From: Streptococcus orisratti DSM 15617
Lineage (GTDB): Bacteria; Bacillota; Bacilli; Lactobacillales; Streptococcaceae
DNA length: 35,008 bases
Reading direction: 5' to 3'
Assembly: GCF_000380105.1 (NCBI RefSeq)
Contig: NZ_KB904467.1
Coordinates: 1-35,008, forward strand
Below are positions 25,057 to 33,720 of this stretch, one piece after another; within the stretch, counting starts at the first letter, position 1, and each line of letters begins with the position of its first letter. Both the position numbers and the translations under genes were made by a program. The notes below the pieces were generated by a model. It worked only from the letters and a program-made list of their open reading frames with translations. It did no database searches and was not told the DNA's origin.

Positions 25057-26061
25057 TTAGTTTTCTGTAGTTATCATAAGATAAAGAAAATGAGGTGCCC
25101 CTATAACGGAAACGACGATACCTGTTGGAATACCCGTACCAACAAGTAGCACTCGCCCGATGGTATCCGCTACAAGTAAGAGGATCATACCGACTAACAT
25201 GGCAGCAGGTAAACTGATTCGGTGGTTATTTCCCATCAAACGTCTGGCGATATGCCCCGCTATCAAACCGACAAAGGTTATATTTCCTACCAAAACAACA
25301 CTGAGAGAAGCTAGTGCTGTAGCTAATATTAGACTATAAAGGCGTTCACGTTGCAGATTAATCCCTAATGCCAGAGCTGTTTGTTCATTAAGATTCATGA
25401 TGTTGAGGGAGTGGCTGCGGCTATAAGTAATGAGCCACAGAATTAGTAAAATGGGTGTGAATGTGGCAAGCGTCTTCCAGTCACCGCCGTTGACTTTACC
25501 GCTCAGCCATTCGACAATATAGGTCATTTTAACGTTGTTAATCTGGTTCATAATTGAGACCATGACACCAGACAGCATACTAGAGACGCCAACACCTGTT
25601 ATGATAAGGCGTGTCGGACTAATGCTATTATTGCGCTTCCGAGCCATGAAATAGACGAGCAAGATAGTCAACATGCCTCCGAACATTGCAAAGACAGGCA
25701 TGATGGTAAGTACACTAGGTTTAGACACATCAAGGAGACCAACCATGATGGTAATAACTAGCCCTGCACCAGTGTTAATTCCCAAGATTCCTGAGTCAGC
25801 CAGAGGATTTTTAGTCAAGGTTTGCAGCAACATGCCAGACATTGCTAGGGAAGTACCACCTACCATACAGGCTATAATACGAGGAAGTCTAACTTTGGTG
25901 AGGATAAAAATCATCGCAGAACTAGATTTTCCAAGTATAAGATCAATAAGGTCATAAATTGATGAGTGGGCATATCCTAGAGATAGAGAGACTAAGAAAA
26001 GAATAAAGACTAAGCCAAGCAAAAGAGCGAATCTGGACGCTAATTTTTTAGATGATATCAT
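25057..26061 (-). CDS. fhuG: Ferric hydroxamate ABC transporter permease FhuG (FtsD type)
   Basis: The start is placed at 26061 (MISSKKLASRF), with GGGGGAG about 7 bases upstream, giving an ATGA overlap with the preceding permease gene; the longer frame to 26097 lacks support. The 334-residue FecCD-family permease has about nine to ten membrane segments and the family motifs TLTKNPLADSGILGINTGAG and the ATPase-contact loop FVGLIAGHIARRLMGNNHR. It forms the membrane channel with FhuB. It is the last gene of the four-gene operon. Confidence 0.9.
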   Translation of the reverse strand: MISSKKLASRFALLLGLVFILFLVSLSLGYAHSSIYDLIDLILGKSSSAMIFILTKVRLPRIIACMVGGTSLAMSGMLLQTLTKNPLADSGILGINTGAGLVITIMVGLLDVSKPSVLTIMPVFAMFGGMLTILLVYFMARKRNNSISPTRLIITGVGVSSMLSGVMVSIMNQINNVKMTYIVEWLSGKVNGGDWKTLATFTPILLILWLITYSRSHSLNIMNLNEQTALALGINLQRERLYSLILATALASLSVVLVGNITFVGLIAGHIARRLMGNNHRISLPAAMLVGMILLLVADTIGRVLLVGTGIPTGIVVSVIGAPHFLYLMITTEN

Positions 26062-27215
26062 AGATTTCTCCCCCTTCTGATTAGCCAGAGGAAGCAAGGA
26101 AGACCGATAATGCTAATAACAGCGCTAATAGGTGTCTCTGTTGGAGGTTTTAAAGTTCGGCAGAAAAGATCAACCCAGAGCATGAAAGTCGCTCCGCTAA
26201 GAGCTGTCAGGGGCAAAAGTTGACGATAGTCTTTACCGACAAACATTTTGATGAAATGCGGAATGATAAGTCCCACGAATGAAACTGTTCCGATAATGGC
26301 TACTGAAGCAGCAGAAAGAAGGAGAACAAGCGCTAGCAGTCCAAGAGTGACAGCTAGCGTGTTTTGTCCGAGAGATTTTGCAACGGTTTCATCCAAACTG
26401 AGAATAGTGAGTTGATGAGATAAAAATTGTGCTAAAATCAGTCCAAATATAATGAGGGGTGCAATCAGAGCAAGCATTTTCCAGTTGACTTGCCCCAGAC
26501 CGCCAGCTTGCCATCCAATAACTGTGGTAGAGAGGTTGAAATAGATAGTGATAGCTTGCCCAATGGCTGAAAAAAGAGTAGAAACCATAGCACCAGCTAA
26601 AATGAGACGTATTTGATGATAGCCACGTCTGGGTTGATAGGACAGCCCAAAAATAAGGAATGCTGCTAAACTTGATCCCAACAGACAAAACAACATAATC
26701 AAGCTATAATGCATGGCATCAAAGATGGCATAACCTAGAATCAAGGCTAGCCCAGCTCCAGCATTGATTCCCAACAGACCTGGGTCGGCAATAGGATTTC
26801 GTGTGACTCCCTGCATGATAGCACCTGCTACTGCCATAGCAGCTCCGACTAAGATCGCAGCTATGGTGCGAGGCAGACGCAAATCGAAAATAACATCCTG
26901 AACTGCTGAATTTGTTAATGGATTTTGCAAGATTTTCAGAACTTGACGATGTGTATAATTAATTGCACCAAAACGCAGCCCAAAATACCAGCCTAGGAAA
27001 AATAAAATTAGAAGAAAGAGGCAAAGGAGACACAGCCTATGCCCTTGTCTCTTTTGCCGATTATTGGAATTGTACGGCAACGTGTCTAATTGTTTCGACT
27101 TTACTGTCATACTTTGATTAGTTTTTAGGGTGGTAAAAGAGCGATTTTTACCCAAGTCAGACAATTTTTCCTCGCCATTATTATGCTGAGTGAGAAGGTA
27201 ATCTTTTTGGTTCAT
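26058..27215 (-). CDS. fhuB: Ferric hydroxamate ABC transporter permease FhuB (FtsC type)
   Basis: The 385-residue FecCD-family permease has motifs GVTRNPIADPGLLGINAGAG and FVGLIIPHFIKMFVGKDYR. It carries about 60 polar residues before the first membrane segment, longer than usual for the family (about 330). An internal Met36 could be the true start, but it has no ribosome binding site; AAAAGAG before Met1 is weak too. It lies 25 bases after fhuD and overlaps fhuG by ATGA. Confidence 0.88.
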   Translation of the reverse strand: MNQKDYLLTQHNNGEEKLSDLGKNRSFTTLKTNQSMTVKSKQLDTLPYNSNNRQKRQGHRLCLLCLFLLILFFLGWYFGLRFGAINYTHRQVLKILQNPLTNSAVQDVIFDLRLPRTIAAILVGAAMAVAGAIMQGVTRNPIADPGLLGINAGAGLALILGYAIFDAMHYSLIMLFCLLGSSLAAFLIFGLSYQPRRGYHQIRLILAGAMVSTLFSAIGQAITIYFNLSTTVIGWQAGGLGQVNWKMLALIAPLIIFGLILAQFLSHQLTILSLDETVAKSLGQNTLAVTLGLLALVLLLSAASVAIIGTVSFVGLIIPHFIKMFVGKDYRQLLPLTALSGATFMLWVDLFCRTLKPPTETPISAVISIIGLPCFLWLIRRGRNL

Positions 27216-27240
27216 GGATAACTAACTCTTTTCTAATAAC

Positions 27241-28188
27241 TTAGTTGTTGACTGTTTTTACTGCTTTAATGAATGCAGGTAATTGTTTATCAAGTGACAT
27301 TGGATCGGAGAAGTAGAACAGGTTGTAATCTAATTCTAGTACATGACCAGCTTTTACAGCTGGGATGTTTTTCCAAATATCACTTTCTTTGAGAGAGGAA
27401 GCTGCTGCCTTAGTACTATCATTGACATTAACAACAGCATAGTCGCCGATATAATCTCCCAGAACTTCTTGAGATACACCGAACCAGCCATCTTTATTTA
27501 TGACATCATCTTGGACTTTTTGTGGTGCTTTATAGCCTAGAGCTTGATAAATCAATTCACCACCACGTCCCCAGTTATTACCGTAAAGGAAGATATTTTT
27601 TTCATAGAAATCCATCACAGTGAAAGTGGTATCCGCTGGTAAAATATCGCTGAGTTCATTACGAGCAGCTGCAGTTTTTTGCTTCCACTCTTTTAACCAT
27701 TTTTGAGCCTTTTCTTCCTTGCCAAAGACCTTACCAAGATTGGTCATCATTTCTAGGTAATCGCTGGAAGCGAATGTGATAACCAACGTTGGGGCAATTT
27801 CTTTCAGTTTGTTGATGTTTTCATCAGTTGAAAAGGCGATAATGAGGTCAGGTTCTAGAGCAGCAATAGCTTCTGTATCGCTAGAAGTCAGTTTTTTAGC
27901 ATCTTTAAGTTTTTGACCAAAGGCAGGACTATCTTTTTCTAAATCGAGGGAATAACTGGCAACATCAATACCTAATTCCAAAAGATAGCCAGTATAAGAA
28001 TAAGCAAAGTTGACGACTTTCTTAGGATTTTTCGGAATATCACCATAATAGGTGAAGCCTGTTATTTTTGGCATTTTGGAAATAGCAGAGCTACTTTGAG
28101 TGCTAGATTCTTTTTGAGATTGACTGTTGCAAGCTGTCAGAACAAAAACAGCAAACAAAGCTGCAAAGAGGGATAATACTTTTTTCAT
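27241..28188 (-). CDS. fhuD: Siderophore-binding lipoprotein FhuD (FtsB type)
   Basis: The 315-residue lipoprotein has signal peptide and lipobox LTAC, with Cys20 as the lipidated residue, then a Ser/Gln-rich linker and a PBP2_FecB/FhuD-like domain (about 40-310). Signature stretches include NPKKVVNFAYSYTGYLLELG and EAIAALEPDLIIAFS. It captures an iron-loaded hydroxamate siderophore outside the membrane; streptococci usually use siderophores made by others. The order ATPase, binding protein, permease, permease is that of ftsABCD in S. pyogenes and fhuCDBG in S. agalactiae. The ligand (ferrichrome type) is inferred by homology. Confidence 0.9.
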   Translation of the reverse strand: MKKVLSLFAALFAVFVLTACNSQSQKESSTQSSSAISKMPKITGFTYYGDIPKNPKKVVNFAYSYTGYLLELGIDVASYSLDLEKDSPAFGQKLKDAKKLTSSDTEAIAALEPDLIIAFSTDENINKLKEIAPTLVITFASSDYLEMMTNLGKVFGKEEKAQKWLKEWKQKTAAARNELSDILPADTTFTVMDFYEKNIFLYGNNWGRGGELIYQALGYKAPQKVQDDVINKDGWFGVSQEVLGDYIGDYAVVNVNDSTKAAASSLKESDIWKNIPAVKAGHVLELDYNLFYFSDPMSLDKQLPAFIKAVKTVNN

Positions 28189-28210
28189 TTTCTATACTCC
28201 TAGAAATAAT

Positions 28211-28993
28211 CTATATTAACTGATAAGTCAGTAGAACGGGACATTTGTTAATGGGATCTTCGATGATTTGTGCCTTGATATTGAAGATATCGGCCACCAT
28301 TTCAGGTGTCATAACGTGATCTACAGACCCCTGATAGCAGATCTTTCCTTTTTTCATGGCAATCAGTACGTCTGAAAAGCGAGCTGATAAATTTAAATCA
28401 TGAAGAACCATAATAATGGTTTTGTGAGTTTCGCGATTGAGTGTCTGTAGTAACTCCAAAATCTCGAGCTGATGATTCATGTCCAGATAAGTAGTTGGCT
28501 CATCCAAAAAAATGGTGTCGGTATCTTGAGCTAGTGCCATGGCAATCCAAACTCGCTGCCGCTGACCACCAGAGAGTGAATCGACATCTACAGTAGCAAA
28601 CTCAGTTACCTTTGTGACTTCCATAGCCCAGTGGATTTTATCTCTGTCTTGATTGGTAAGGCTACCTAGATACCTTTGATGGGGGAAACGACCGTAGGAT
28701 ACCAATTCATAGACAGAAATGCCTTCTGTAGCTTCCAAAACTTGGGGTAAGAGAGCCATCTTTTGCGCCACAGTTTTAGTTGGCAGACTGGAAATGGCCT
28801 GACCATCAATGTAAATGCTACCAGAATGAATTGGTTGAATGCGGGTGAGAGCTTTTAGAAGTGTTGATTTCCCGCAACCATTGGATCCGATGATCGTTGT
28901 TATTTTACCATCCAATAATTTAACGGATAGTTGATCAATAATGGTTTCCTTATCATAGGATACCGAAATCATTTCAGCATGTATTTTCGACAT
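28211..28993 (-). CDS. fhuC: Ferric hydroxamate ABC transporter ATPase FhuC (FtsA type)
   Basis: The 260-residue ATPase has Walker A GSNGCGKST (36-44), the signature LSGGQRQRVWIAMAL, Walker B TIFLDEPTTYLD and switch His in VLHDLNLSARF, all typical of siderophore/B12 importers. A very good ribosome binding site (AAAGGAGG) precedes the ATG. It is the first gene of the fhu operon, read away from murE. The gap to fhuD is 22 bases. Confidence 0.93.
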   Translation of the reverse strand: MSKIHAEMISVSYDKETIIDQLSVKLLDGKITTIIGSNGCGKSTLLKALTRIQPIHSGSIYIDGQAISSLPTKTVAQKMALLPQVLEATEGISVYELVSYGRFPHQRYLGSLTNQDRDKIHWAMEVTKVTEFATVDVDSLSGGQRQRVWIAMALAQDTDTIFLDEPTTYLDMNHQLEILELLQTLNRETHKTIIMVLHDLNLSARFSDVLIAMKKGKICYQGSVDHVMTPEMVADIFNIKAQIIEDPINKCPVLLTYQLI

Positions 28994-29025
28994 TTTTAAC
29001 CTCCTTTCTTCAAAAAAGTTACTCC

Positions 29026-29034
29026 ATTATAACA
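29026..29034 (-). promoter_or_regulatory. Extended -10 promoter of the fhu operon
   Basis: On the minus strand TATGTTATAAT gives a perfect -10 (29031-29026) with TGn. No convincing Fur or MtsR-type palindrome is visible around it, so iron control is not shown by the sequence. Confidence 0.6.
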
Positions 29035-29038
29035 TAGG

Positions 29039-29062
29039 AAAAAGGCCCTAAAAAGCCTTTTT
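29039..29062 (-). terminator. Terminator of murE, directly upstream of the fhu promoter
   Basis: AAAAAGGC (29039-29046) and GCCTTTTT (29055-29062) form a perfect 8-bp stem with A- and T-runs on both sides. On the minus strand it lies after murE. Its right half takes up the -35 position of the fhu promoter. Confidence 0.8.
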
Positions 29063-29139
29063 AAGAATATTTTTAGAAAATTTTGAATTGGGTGGCACTT
29101 ATTTAGAATGGTTAGAAATAGTAACTGGAATGTTTCTAA

Positions 29140-30588
29140 TTAAAGATATTTTTTAGCTATTTCAAGATCACCATCATAAGCTGCGCGTTCGCCATTAACG
29201 ATTTGATAGGCATCTGCTCCTTTACCAGCAATAATGACAGCGTCATTTTCATTTTGGGTTAATAGCAGAGCTTTTTTAATAGCTGTCTCACGATCAATTA
29301 TGATTGGAACTGTTCGTGTGATGTGACTGGCAATCTCCTCTGAGATGATTTGAGGATCTTCGAAGTTTGGATCGTCAGCAGTTAAGATAACCTCTAACTG
29401 AGGATGATCATTGATGACACGGCCAAAGTCAGCGCGTCGACTTTCTCCTTTATTACCAGGGGCACCTAGGATGAGAAGAATAGTTCCTTTCTGGTGTTCT
29501 TCAACGACAGATAACAGTTTTTCAAGGCTATCACCATTGTGGGCATAGTCAACAAAGACCTTTGCACCGTTAGTTTGGGTGAGTACCTCCATACGACCTG
29601 GAACAATTGTTTCGGCAATCCCTTTTTTGATATCGGCTAAGTTAGCGCCTAGACGAAGACAGGCAAGTCCTGCAGCGACAGCATTTTCCTGATTAAAAGA
29701 TCCGATAAGCTGTATATCATAATGTCCAGCTATTTTGCCAGTTCCATCAAAGCTAAAAGCTCTGCTCTGTTCAATCCGATTGTCAGACGATTTGCCATAA
29801 AAATCATGCGGGATATCGTTCACTTGGTTTGCAACAATTTCAAAATGTTCCATGCTAGCATTGACAACAACGGCTCTGCTATTTGCCATCAAAAGACGCT
29901 TGTGGTGAAAGTAGTCCTCAAAGGTCGGATGCTCAATAGGTCCAATATGGTCAGGGCTAATATTGAGAAAGACTCCGACATCAAAGGTAAGACCATAGAC
30001 ACGTTTGACCAAATAGGCTTGGCTAGAAACCTCCATGATTAGATGAGTCATGCCATTACTAACGGCCTCAGCCATCATTTTGAAAAGATCAAGACTTTCA
30101 GGCGTAGTTAATTTGGATTTGAAAAAATTTTTCCCATCTAATGTGGTATTCATGGTAGAAAACATGGCAGGTTTGTGGTTTTGCTTGAGAATGTTATAAG
30201 CAAAATAAGCTGCTGTTGTTTTGCCTTTAGTCCCTGTAAAAGCAAGGATTTTCAATTTTTTTTCTGGGTGATTATAAAATGACATTGCAATCAGACTCAT
30301 AGCCTGTTTAATATCGGTTACGATAATAGCAGGAATGCTGACTTCATAATCGATCTGACTGACATAAAAAGTTAAACCAGCAGAGATAGCTTTTTCAAGA
30401 TATTCTTTTTTAAAAGCAGCTCCTTTAGCAAAAAAGAGTGTTTGAGCATCTACATCACGGCTATCAAAACTGATTTTATTAAAAGTCGGATTTTCAGCCC
30501 ATGTCCAATTGTAGCGATTATTGGCGATAATCTCGCGGAAATTTTTATCATTTTTGAGAATGTTTAATGTTTTTTCAAGTGTAATCAT
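29140..30588 (-). CDS. murE: UDP-MurNAc-L-Ala-D-Glu:L-lysine ligase
   Basis: MurE adds the third residue of the peptidoglycan stem peptide in the cytoplasm, using ATP. The 482-residue protein has the ATP loop GTKGKTT (119-125), the carbamylated lysine site at about K230 (FHHKRLLM), and DDPNFEDP (405-412). The latter marks lysine specificity, as diaminopimelate enzymes have DNPR, and agrees with Lys-type streptococcal walls. The start codon lies seven bases after a -10 box and has no ribosome binding site. It is divergent from the lipid II flippase gene ytgP. Confidence 0.96.
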   Translation of the reverse strand: MITLEKTLNILKNDKNFREIIANNRYNWTWAENPTFNKISFDSRDVDAQTLFFAKGAAFKKEYLEKAISAGLTFYVSQIDYEVSIPAIIVTDIKQAMSLIAMSFYNHPEKKLKILAFTGTKGKTTAAYFAYNILKQNHKPAMFSTMNTTLDGKNFFKSKLTTPESLDLFKMMAEAVSNGMTHLIMEVSSQAYLVKRVYGLTFDVGVFLNISPDHIGPIEHPTFEDYFHHKRLLMANSRAVVVNASMEHFEIVANQVNDIPHDFYGKSSDNRIEQSRAFSFDGTGKIAGHYDIQLIGSFNQENAVAAGLACLRLGANLADIKKGIAETIVPGRMEVLTQTNGAKVFVDYAHNGDSLEKLLSVVEEHQKGTILLILGAPGNKGESRRADFGRVINDHPQLEVILTADDPNFEDPQIISEEIASHITRTVPIIIDRETAIKKALLLTQNENDAVIIAGKGADAYQIVNGERAAYDGDLEIAKKYL

Positions 30589-30595
30589 ACTTTCT

Positions 30596-30624
30596 ATTTT
30601 AGTCTTAAAGTTAGCGTTTTACAA
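30596..30624 (-). promoter_or_regulatory. murE promoter, predicted leaderless, overlapping the ytgP promoter
   Basis: On the minus strand TTGTAA (30624-30619) and TAAAAT (30601-30596) have 17-bp spacing. The -10 is seven bases before the murE ATG and no Shine-Dalgarno lies between. Confidence 0.7.
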
Positions 30625-30646
30625 GTCTCAATCAAAAGTTTATAAT
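30618..30646 (+). promoter_or_regulatory. ytgP promoter, overlapping the murE promoter
   Basis: TTTACA (30618-30623) and TATAAT (30641-30646) have 17-bp spacing, close to consensus. The -35 shares five bases with the -35 of the divergent murE promoter. The leader is about 24 bases and contains GGAAAG. Confidence 0.75.
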
Positions 30647-30675
30647 AAATTTATCAAACCTTTGGAAAGATTACT

Positions 30676-32328
30676 ATGACTGAAAACGCAAAAAAATTAA
30701 CACAGCAAGAGCAAATGATAAAGGGAACAGCTTGGTTGACAGCTGGAAATTTTATCAGTCGATTACTTGGAGCTATTTACATCATTCCTTGGTATGCTTG
30801 GATGGGTCAGTACGCGGCTGAAGCCAATGCTCTTTTTGGAATGGGGTATGAAATCTACGCTCTCTTTTTATTGATGTCAACAGTAGGTATACCGGTTGCA
30901 GTGGCCAAACAAGTTTCTAAGTACAATACATTGGGAGATCCACAAAAAAGTACCTATTTGGTGCGAAAAATTCTTCACTTTATGTTGGCTCTGGGTGCGT
31001 TTTTTGCCTTTATTATGTACATTGGTTCACCGCTTTTTGCTTCCATGAGCCGAGGTGGTCAGGAATTGGTACCTGTTTTAAGAAGTCTGACTTTAGCAGT
31101 TTTGGTTTTTCCAGCCATGAGTGTTCTTAGAGGTTTTTTCCAAGGCTTCAATAATCTCAAACCGTACGCCTTAAGTCAAATAGCAGAGCAGGTCATCCGT
31201 GTCATATGGATGTTACTTACAGCCTTTTTCATTATGAAAATGGGTTCTGGAAATTACGTTGATGCGGTCATTCAATCAACTTTTGCAGCCTTTATTGGTA
31301 TGTTTGCCAGCATTGCTGTGCTGATATATTTTCTTTGGCGTTCAGATTTATTATCGGCCTTGTTTGGTAAGAAACCCGAAGATATTGATATTGATGTCAA
31401 AGAATTGCTAATTGAAACAGTGAAAGAAGCTATTCCTTTTATTATTACAGGATCAGCCATTCAAGTTTTCAAACTCATTGACCAATTTACTTTTGGGAAT
31501 ACCATGGCTCTCTTTACGAATTATTCTAACAGAGAATTAAAGGTCATGTTTGCTTATTTTTCAAGCAATCCTGGTAAGGTAACAATGATTTTGATTGCAG
31601 TGGCTACGGCTATTGCTGGGGTAGGTATTCCTCTCTTAACCGAAAATTTTGTCAAAAAGGATAGAAAAGCAGCAGCTAAACTGGTTGTTAATAATCTGCG
31701 AATGCTTTTGATTTTTATTATCCCAGCTATCATAGGTTCGGTTATCTTAGCAAAACCCCTCTATGGTGTGTTTTATCAAGTGCCAAAAGATCAATCGTCA
31801 TTAGCTTTGGGGCTCTTCGTCGCTTCTTTGTTGCAGACAGTTGCTCTTGCCATTTATACTGTGTTGGCACCAATGCTTCAGGCGCTGTTTGAAAATCGTA
31901 GGGCTATCCGCTATTTTGCTTACGGTGTTGTTGTAAAACTTATCTTACAGATTCCGTTTATTTTCTTCTTTCATGCCTACGGTCCAATTATCTCAACGGC
32001 CTTAGCACTCCTTGTTCCAATCGTATTGATGTATCTTCGCATTCATGAGATTACAGGATTTAGCCGTCTTGCGATTCGTCGAAGCAGTTTGCTTGTTTTG
32101 ATTCTAACGACAATTATGGCTATCTTTGTTCTTTTAGCTAATTGGTTAATGGGAGTCGTTTTACCTGATACAAATCGTTTATTCAGCGCATTTCATTTGG
32201 TGATTGTGGGAGGAGTAGGTGTAGTAGTCTACGGTTTCTTGGCCTTAGTGACTCGTTTGTTAGACAAGCTAATTGGAAGTAAAGCTGACGCGCTTCGTCA
32301 AAAAATGCATCTAAATGATAAAATTTAA
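30676..32328 (+). CDS. ytgP: Lipid II flippase MurJ (YtgP; MVF/MATE-like)
   Basis: The 550-residue protein has about 14 transmembrane segments of the polysaccharide/MurJ flippase family. Early residues GTAWLTAGNFISRLLGAIYIIPW are typical of the Gram-positive YtgP/SpoVB-like group. YtgP of S. pyogenes replaces E. coli MurJ and is likewise next to murE. It moves lipid II across the membrane for wall synthesis. GGAAAG lies before the ATG. Single-gene unit with a terminator. Confidence 0.9.
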   Translation: MTENAKKLTQQEQMIKGTAWLTAGNFISRLLGAIYIIPWYAWMGQYAAEANALFGMGYEIYALFLLMSTVGIPVAVAKQVSKYNTLGDPQKSTYLVRKILHFMLALGAFFAFIMYIGSPLFASMSRGGQELVPVLRSLTLAVLVFPAMSVLRGFFQGFNNLKPYALSQIAEQVIRVIWMLLTAFFIMKMGSGNYVDAVIQSTFAAFIGMFASIAVLIYFLWRSDLLSALFGKKPEDIDIDVKELLIETVKEAIPFIITGSAIQVFKLIDQFTFGNTMALFTNYSNRELKVMFAYFSSNPGKVTMILIAVATAIAGVGIPLLTENFVKKDRKAAAKLVVNNLRMLLIFIIPAIIGSVILAKPLYGVFYQVPKDQSSLALGLFVASLLQTVALAIYTVLAPMLQALFENRRAIRYFAYGVVVKLILQIPFIFFFHAYGPIISTALALLVPIVLMYLRIHEITGFSRLAIRRSSLLVLILTTIMAIFVLLANWLMGVVLPDTNRLFSAFHLVIVGGVGVVVYGFLALVTRLLDKLIGSKADALRQKMHLNDKI

Positions 32329-32350
32329 TAAGATAAGTATCTCATATCTT

Positions 32351-32390
32351 AAAAACGAGCAATTCCAATTTGGAGATGCTTGTTTTTATT
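32351..32390 (+). terminator. Terminator of ytgP
   Basis: AAAAACGAGCA (32351-32361) pairs with TGCTTGTTTTT (one G-T pair) through an imperfect stem, and TTATTTT follows. Confidence 0.8.
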
Positions 32391-32479
32391 TTCCAATCAA
32401 AATAGAAAAAAGATTAAACTAGCTTGTTTTTGAAACCTAAAGATATAGATTATTGACTTAATGGACTTTGTTGCACTTG

Positions 32480-32509
32480 ACTTGACAATTTGAGAAATAA
32501 TTGTCAAGT
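32480..32509 (+). repeat. Perfect 11-bp inverted repeat upstream of the metC-like gene
   Basis: ACTTGACAATT (32480-32490) and AATTGTCAAGT (32499-32509) flank TGAGAAAT. No T-run follows, so it is more likely an operator or RNA hairpin than a terminator. It is in a 296-bp gene-free stretch; the only other structures there are the ytgP terminator, the site at 32516 and the promoter at 32588. Confidence 0.55.
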
Positions 32510-32515
32510 GATTTG

Positions 32516-32536
32516 GCTATAGTTTTTTCTTATAGC
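32516..32536 (+). promoter_or_regulatory. Possible LysR-type (MetR/MtaR-like) operator
   Basis: GCTATA (32516-32521) and TATAGC (32531-32536) form a perfect inverted repeat with a 9-base spacer. TATAGTT at its left matches one half of the streptococcal MET-box as I remember it. The location before a sulfur amino acid operon fits. No regulator gene is nearby. Confidence 0.35.
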
Positions 32537-32587
32537 TGACTATCAAGAAATGGAATACCCATAAACAGCTCAATTAAACAAAATCCA

Positions 32588-32596
32588 TGATAGAAT
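32588..32596 (+). promoter_or_regulatory. Extended -10 promoter of the metC-malY operon
   Basis: TGATAGAAT gives a -10 of TAGAAT at 32591-32596. The leader is about 22 bases with AGGGGAGAG before the ATG. Confidence 0.5.
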
Positions 32597-32624
32597 AGTA
32601 ACATCATAATAGGGGAGAGAAGAT

Positions 32625-33719
32625 ATGAGCAAAACACTACGCTTAGAAACTATCTTGGCACATGCAGGAATTAAATCAGATAAAGCAACGGGAGCTTTGG
32701 CCTCTCCTATTCATTTTTCAACGACTTATCAACATCCAGAGTTTGGCCAATCTACAGGTTTTGATTATACTCGGACAAAAAATCCTACCAGAGCGACATT
32801 AGAGGCAACTTTAGCTGCCATCGAAAAAGCAAAATACGCTTTGGCAACTAGCTCAGGAATGGCAGCTATCGTTTTAACTCTAGAGATTTTTCCGGTAGGT
32901 AGCAAGGTTGTGGCTGCTCGTGATTTGTACGGAGGGTCTTTCCGCTGGTTCAATGATCAAGAAAAGAAAGGGCGCTTTAGCTTTACTTACACTAACACTG
33001 AGGAAGAAATGTTGGCTGCTATTTCAGATGAAACAGATATCGTTTATATTGAAACACCAACAAATCCTCTCATGATTGAGTTTGACATCGCTAAGATTTC
33101 TAAATTAGCCCATGAAAAAGGAGCCAAGGTCATTGTGGACAACACCTTCTATAGTCCTATTTACCAAAATCCCCTTCTACTTGGTGCGGACATTGTTTTG
33201 CATTCGGCAACCAAATATTTGTCAGGCCACAATGATGTACTCGCTGGTGTTGTTATGACAAACGATGATGCCATTTATGAGAAACTTTTCTATGACCATA
33301 ACACTACTGGTCCAACACTGTCGCCTTTTGATTCTTATTTACTTATGCGCGGCTTAAAAACCCTGAAACTCCGCATGGAAAAATCAACAAAGAACGCCAA
33401 GAAAGTTGTAGAATTTTTGAAAAATGCCCCTCAGGTAAAAGAAGTTCTATACACTGGTAAGGGAGGAATGATTTCCTTTAAGGTTGTAGATAAGGATAAA
33501 ATTCCTAGCATTATCAACGCTTTAGAGGTTATTACCTTTGCAGAAAGTTTAGGTGGTGTAGAAAGTCTAATTACTTATCCAACAACGCAAACTCACGCGG
33601 ATATTCCAGAAGATGTTAGAGCTTCTTACGGTTTGACAGATGACTTGCTTCGCCTTTCTATTGGTATAGAGGATGAAGAGGATTTAATAGATGATTTGAA
33701 GGCAGCATTGGAGGTATAA
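32625..33719 (+). CDS. Trans-sulfuration PLP enzyme (cystathionine gamma-synthase/beta-lyase, MetB/MetC-like)
   Basis: The 364-residue Cys/Met metabolism enzyme has the PLP lysine K197 in SATKYLSGHND, the phosphate-binding YTR at 48-50 and D172 in VDNTF. It makes or splits cystathionine in methionine-cysteine interconversion. Lyase and synthase members cannot be told apart safely from sequence; streptococcal copies here are annotated both ways. GGGGAG precedes the ATG. It shares an operon with a MalY/PatB-type lyase one base after its stop, which fits a methionine-related pair. Confidence 0.88.
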   Translation: MSKTLRLETILAHAGIKSDKATGALASPIHFSTTYQHPEFGQSTGFDYTRTKNPTRATLEATLAAIEKAKYALATSSGMAAIVLTLEIFPVGSKVVAARDLYGGSFRWFNDQEKKGRFSFTYTNTEEEMLAAISDETDIVYIETPTNPLMIEFDIAKISKLAHEKGAKVIVDNTFYSPIYQNPLLLGADIVLHSATKYLSGHNDVLAGVVMTNDDAIYEKLFYDHNTTGPTLSPFDSYLLMRGLKTLKLRMEKSTKNAKKVVEFLKNAPQVKEVLYTGKGGMISFKVVDKDKIPSIINALEVITFAESLGGVESLITYPTTQTHADIPEDVRASYGLTDDLLRLSIGIEDEEDLIDDLKAALEV

Positions 33720-33720
33720 G

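Noticed and set aside
26389..26688. 99-residue minus-strand ORF inside fhuB
   Set aside because: Shadow frame of the permease.
29112..29139. Inverted repeat TTAGAAA/TTTCTAA after murE
   Set aside because: Seven-base stem with a 14-base loop and no T-run; likely chance in AT-rich DNA.
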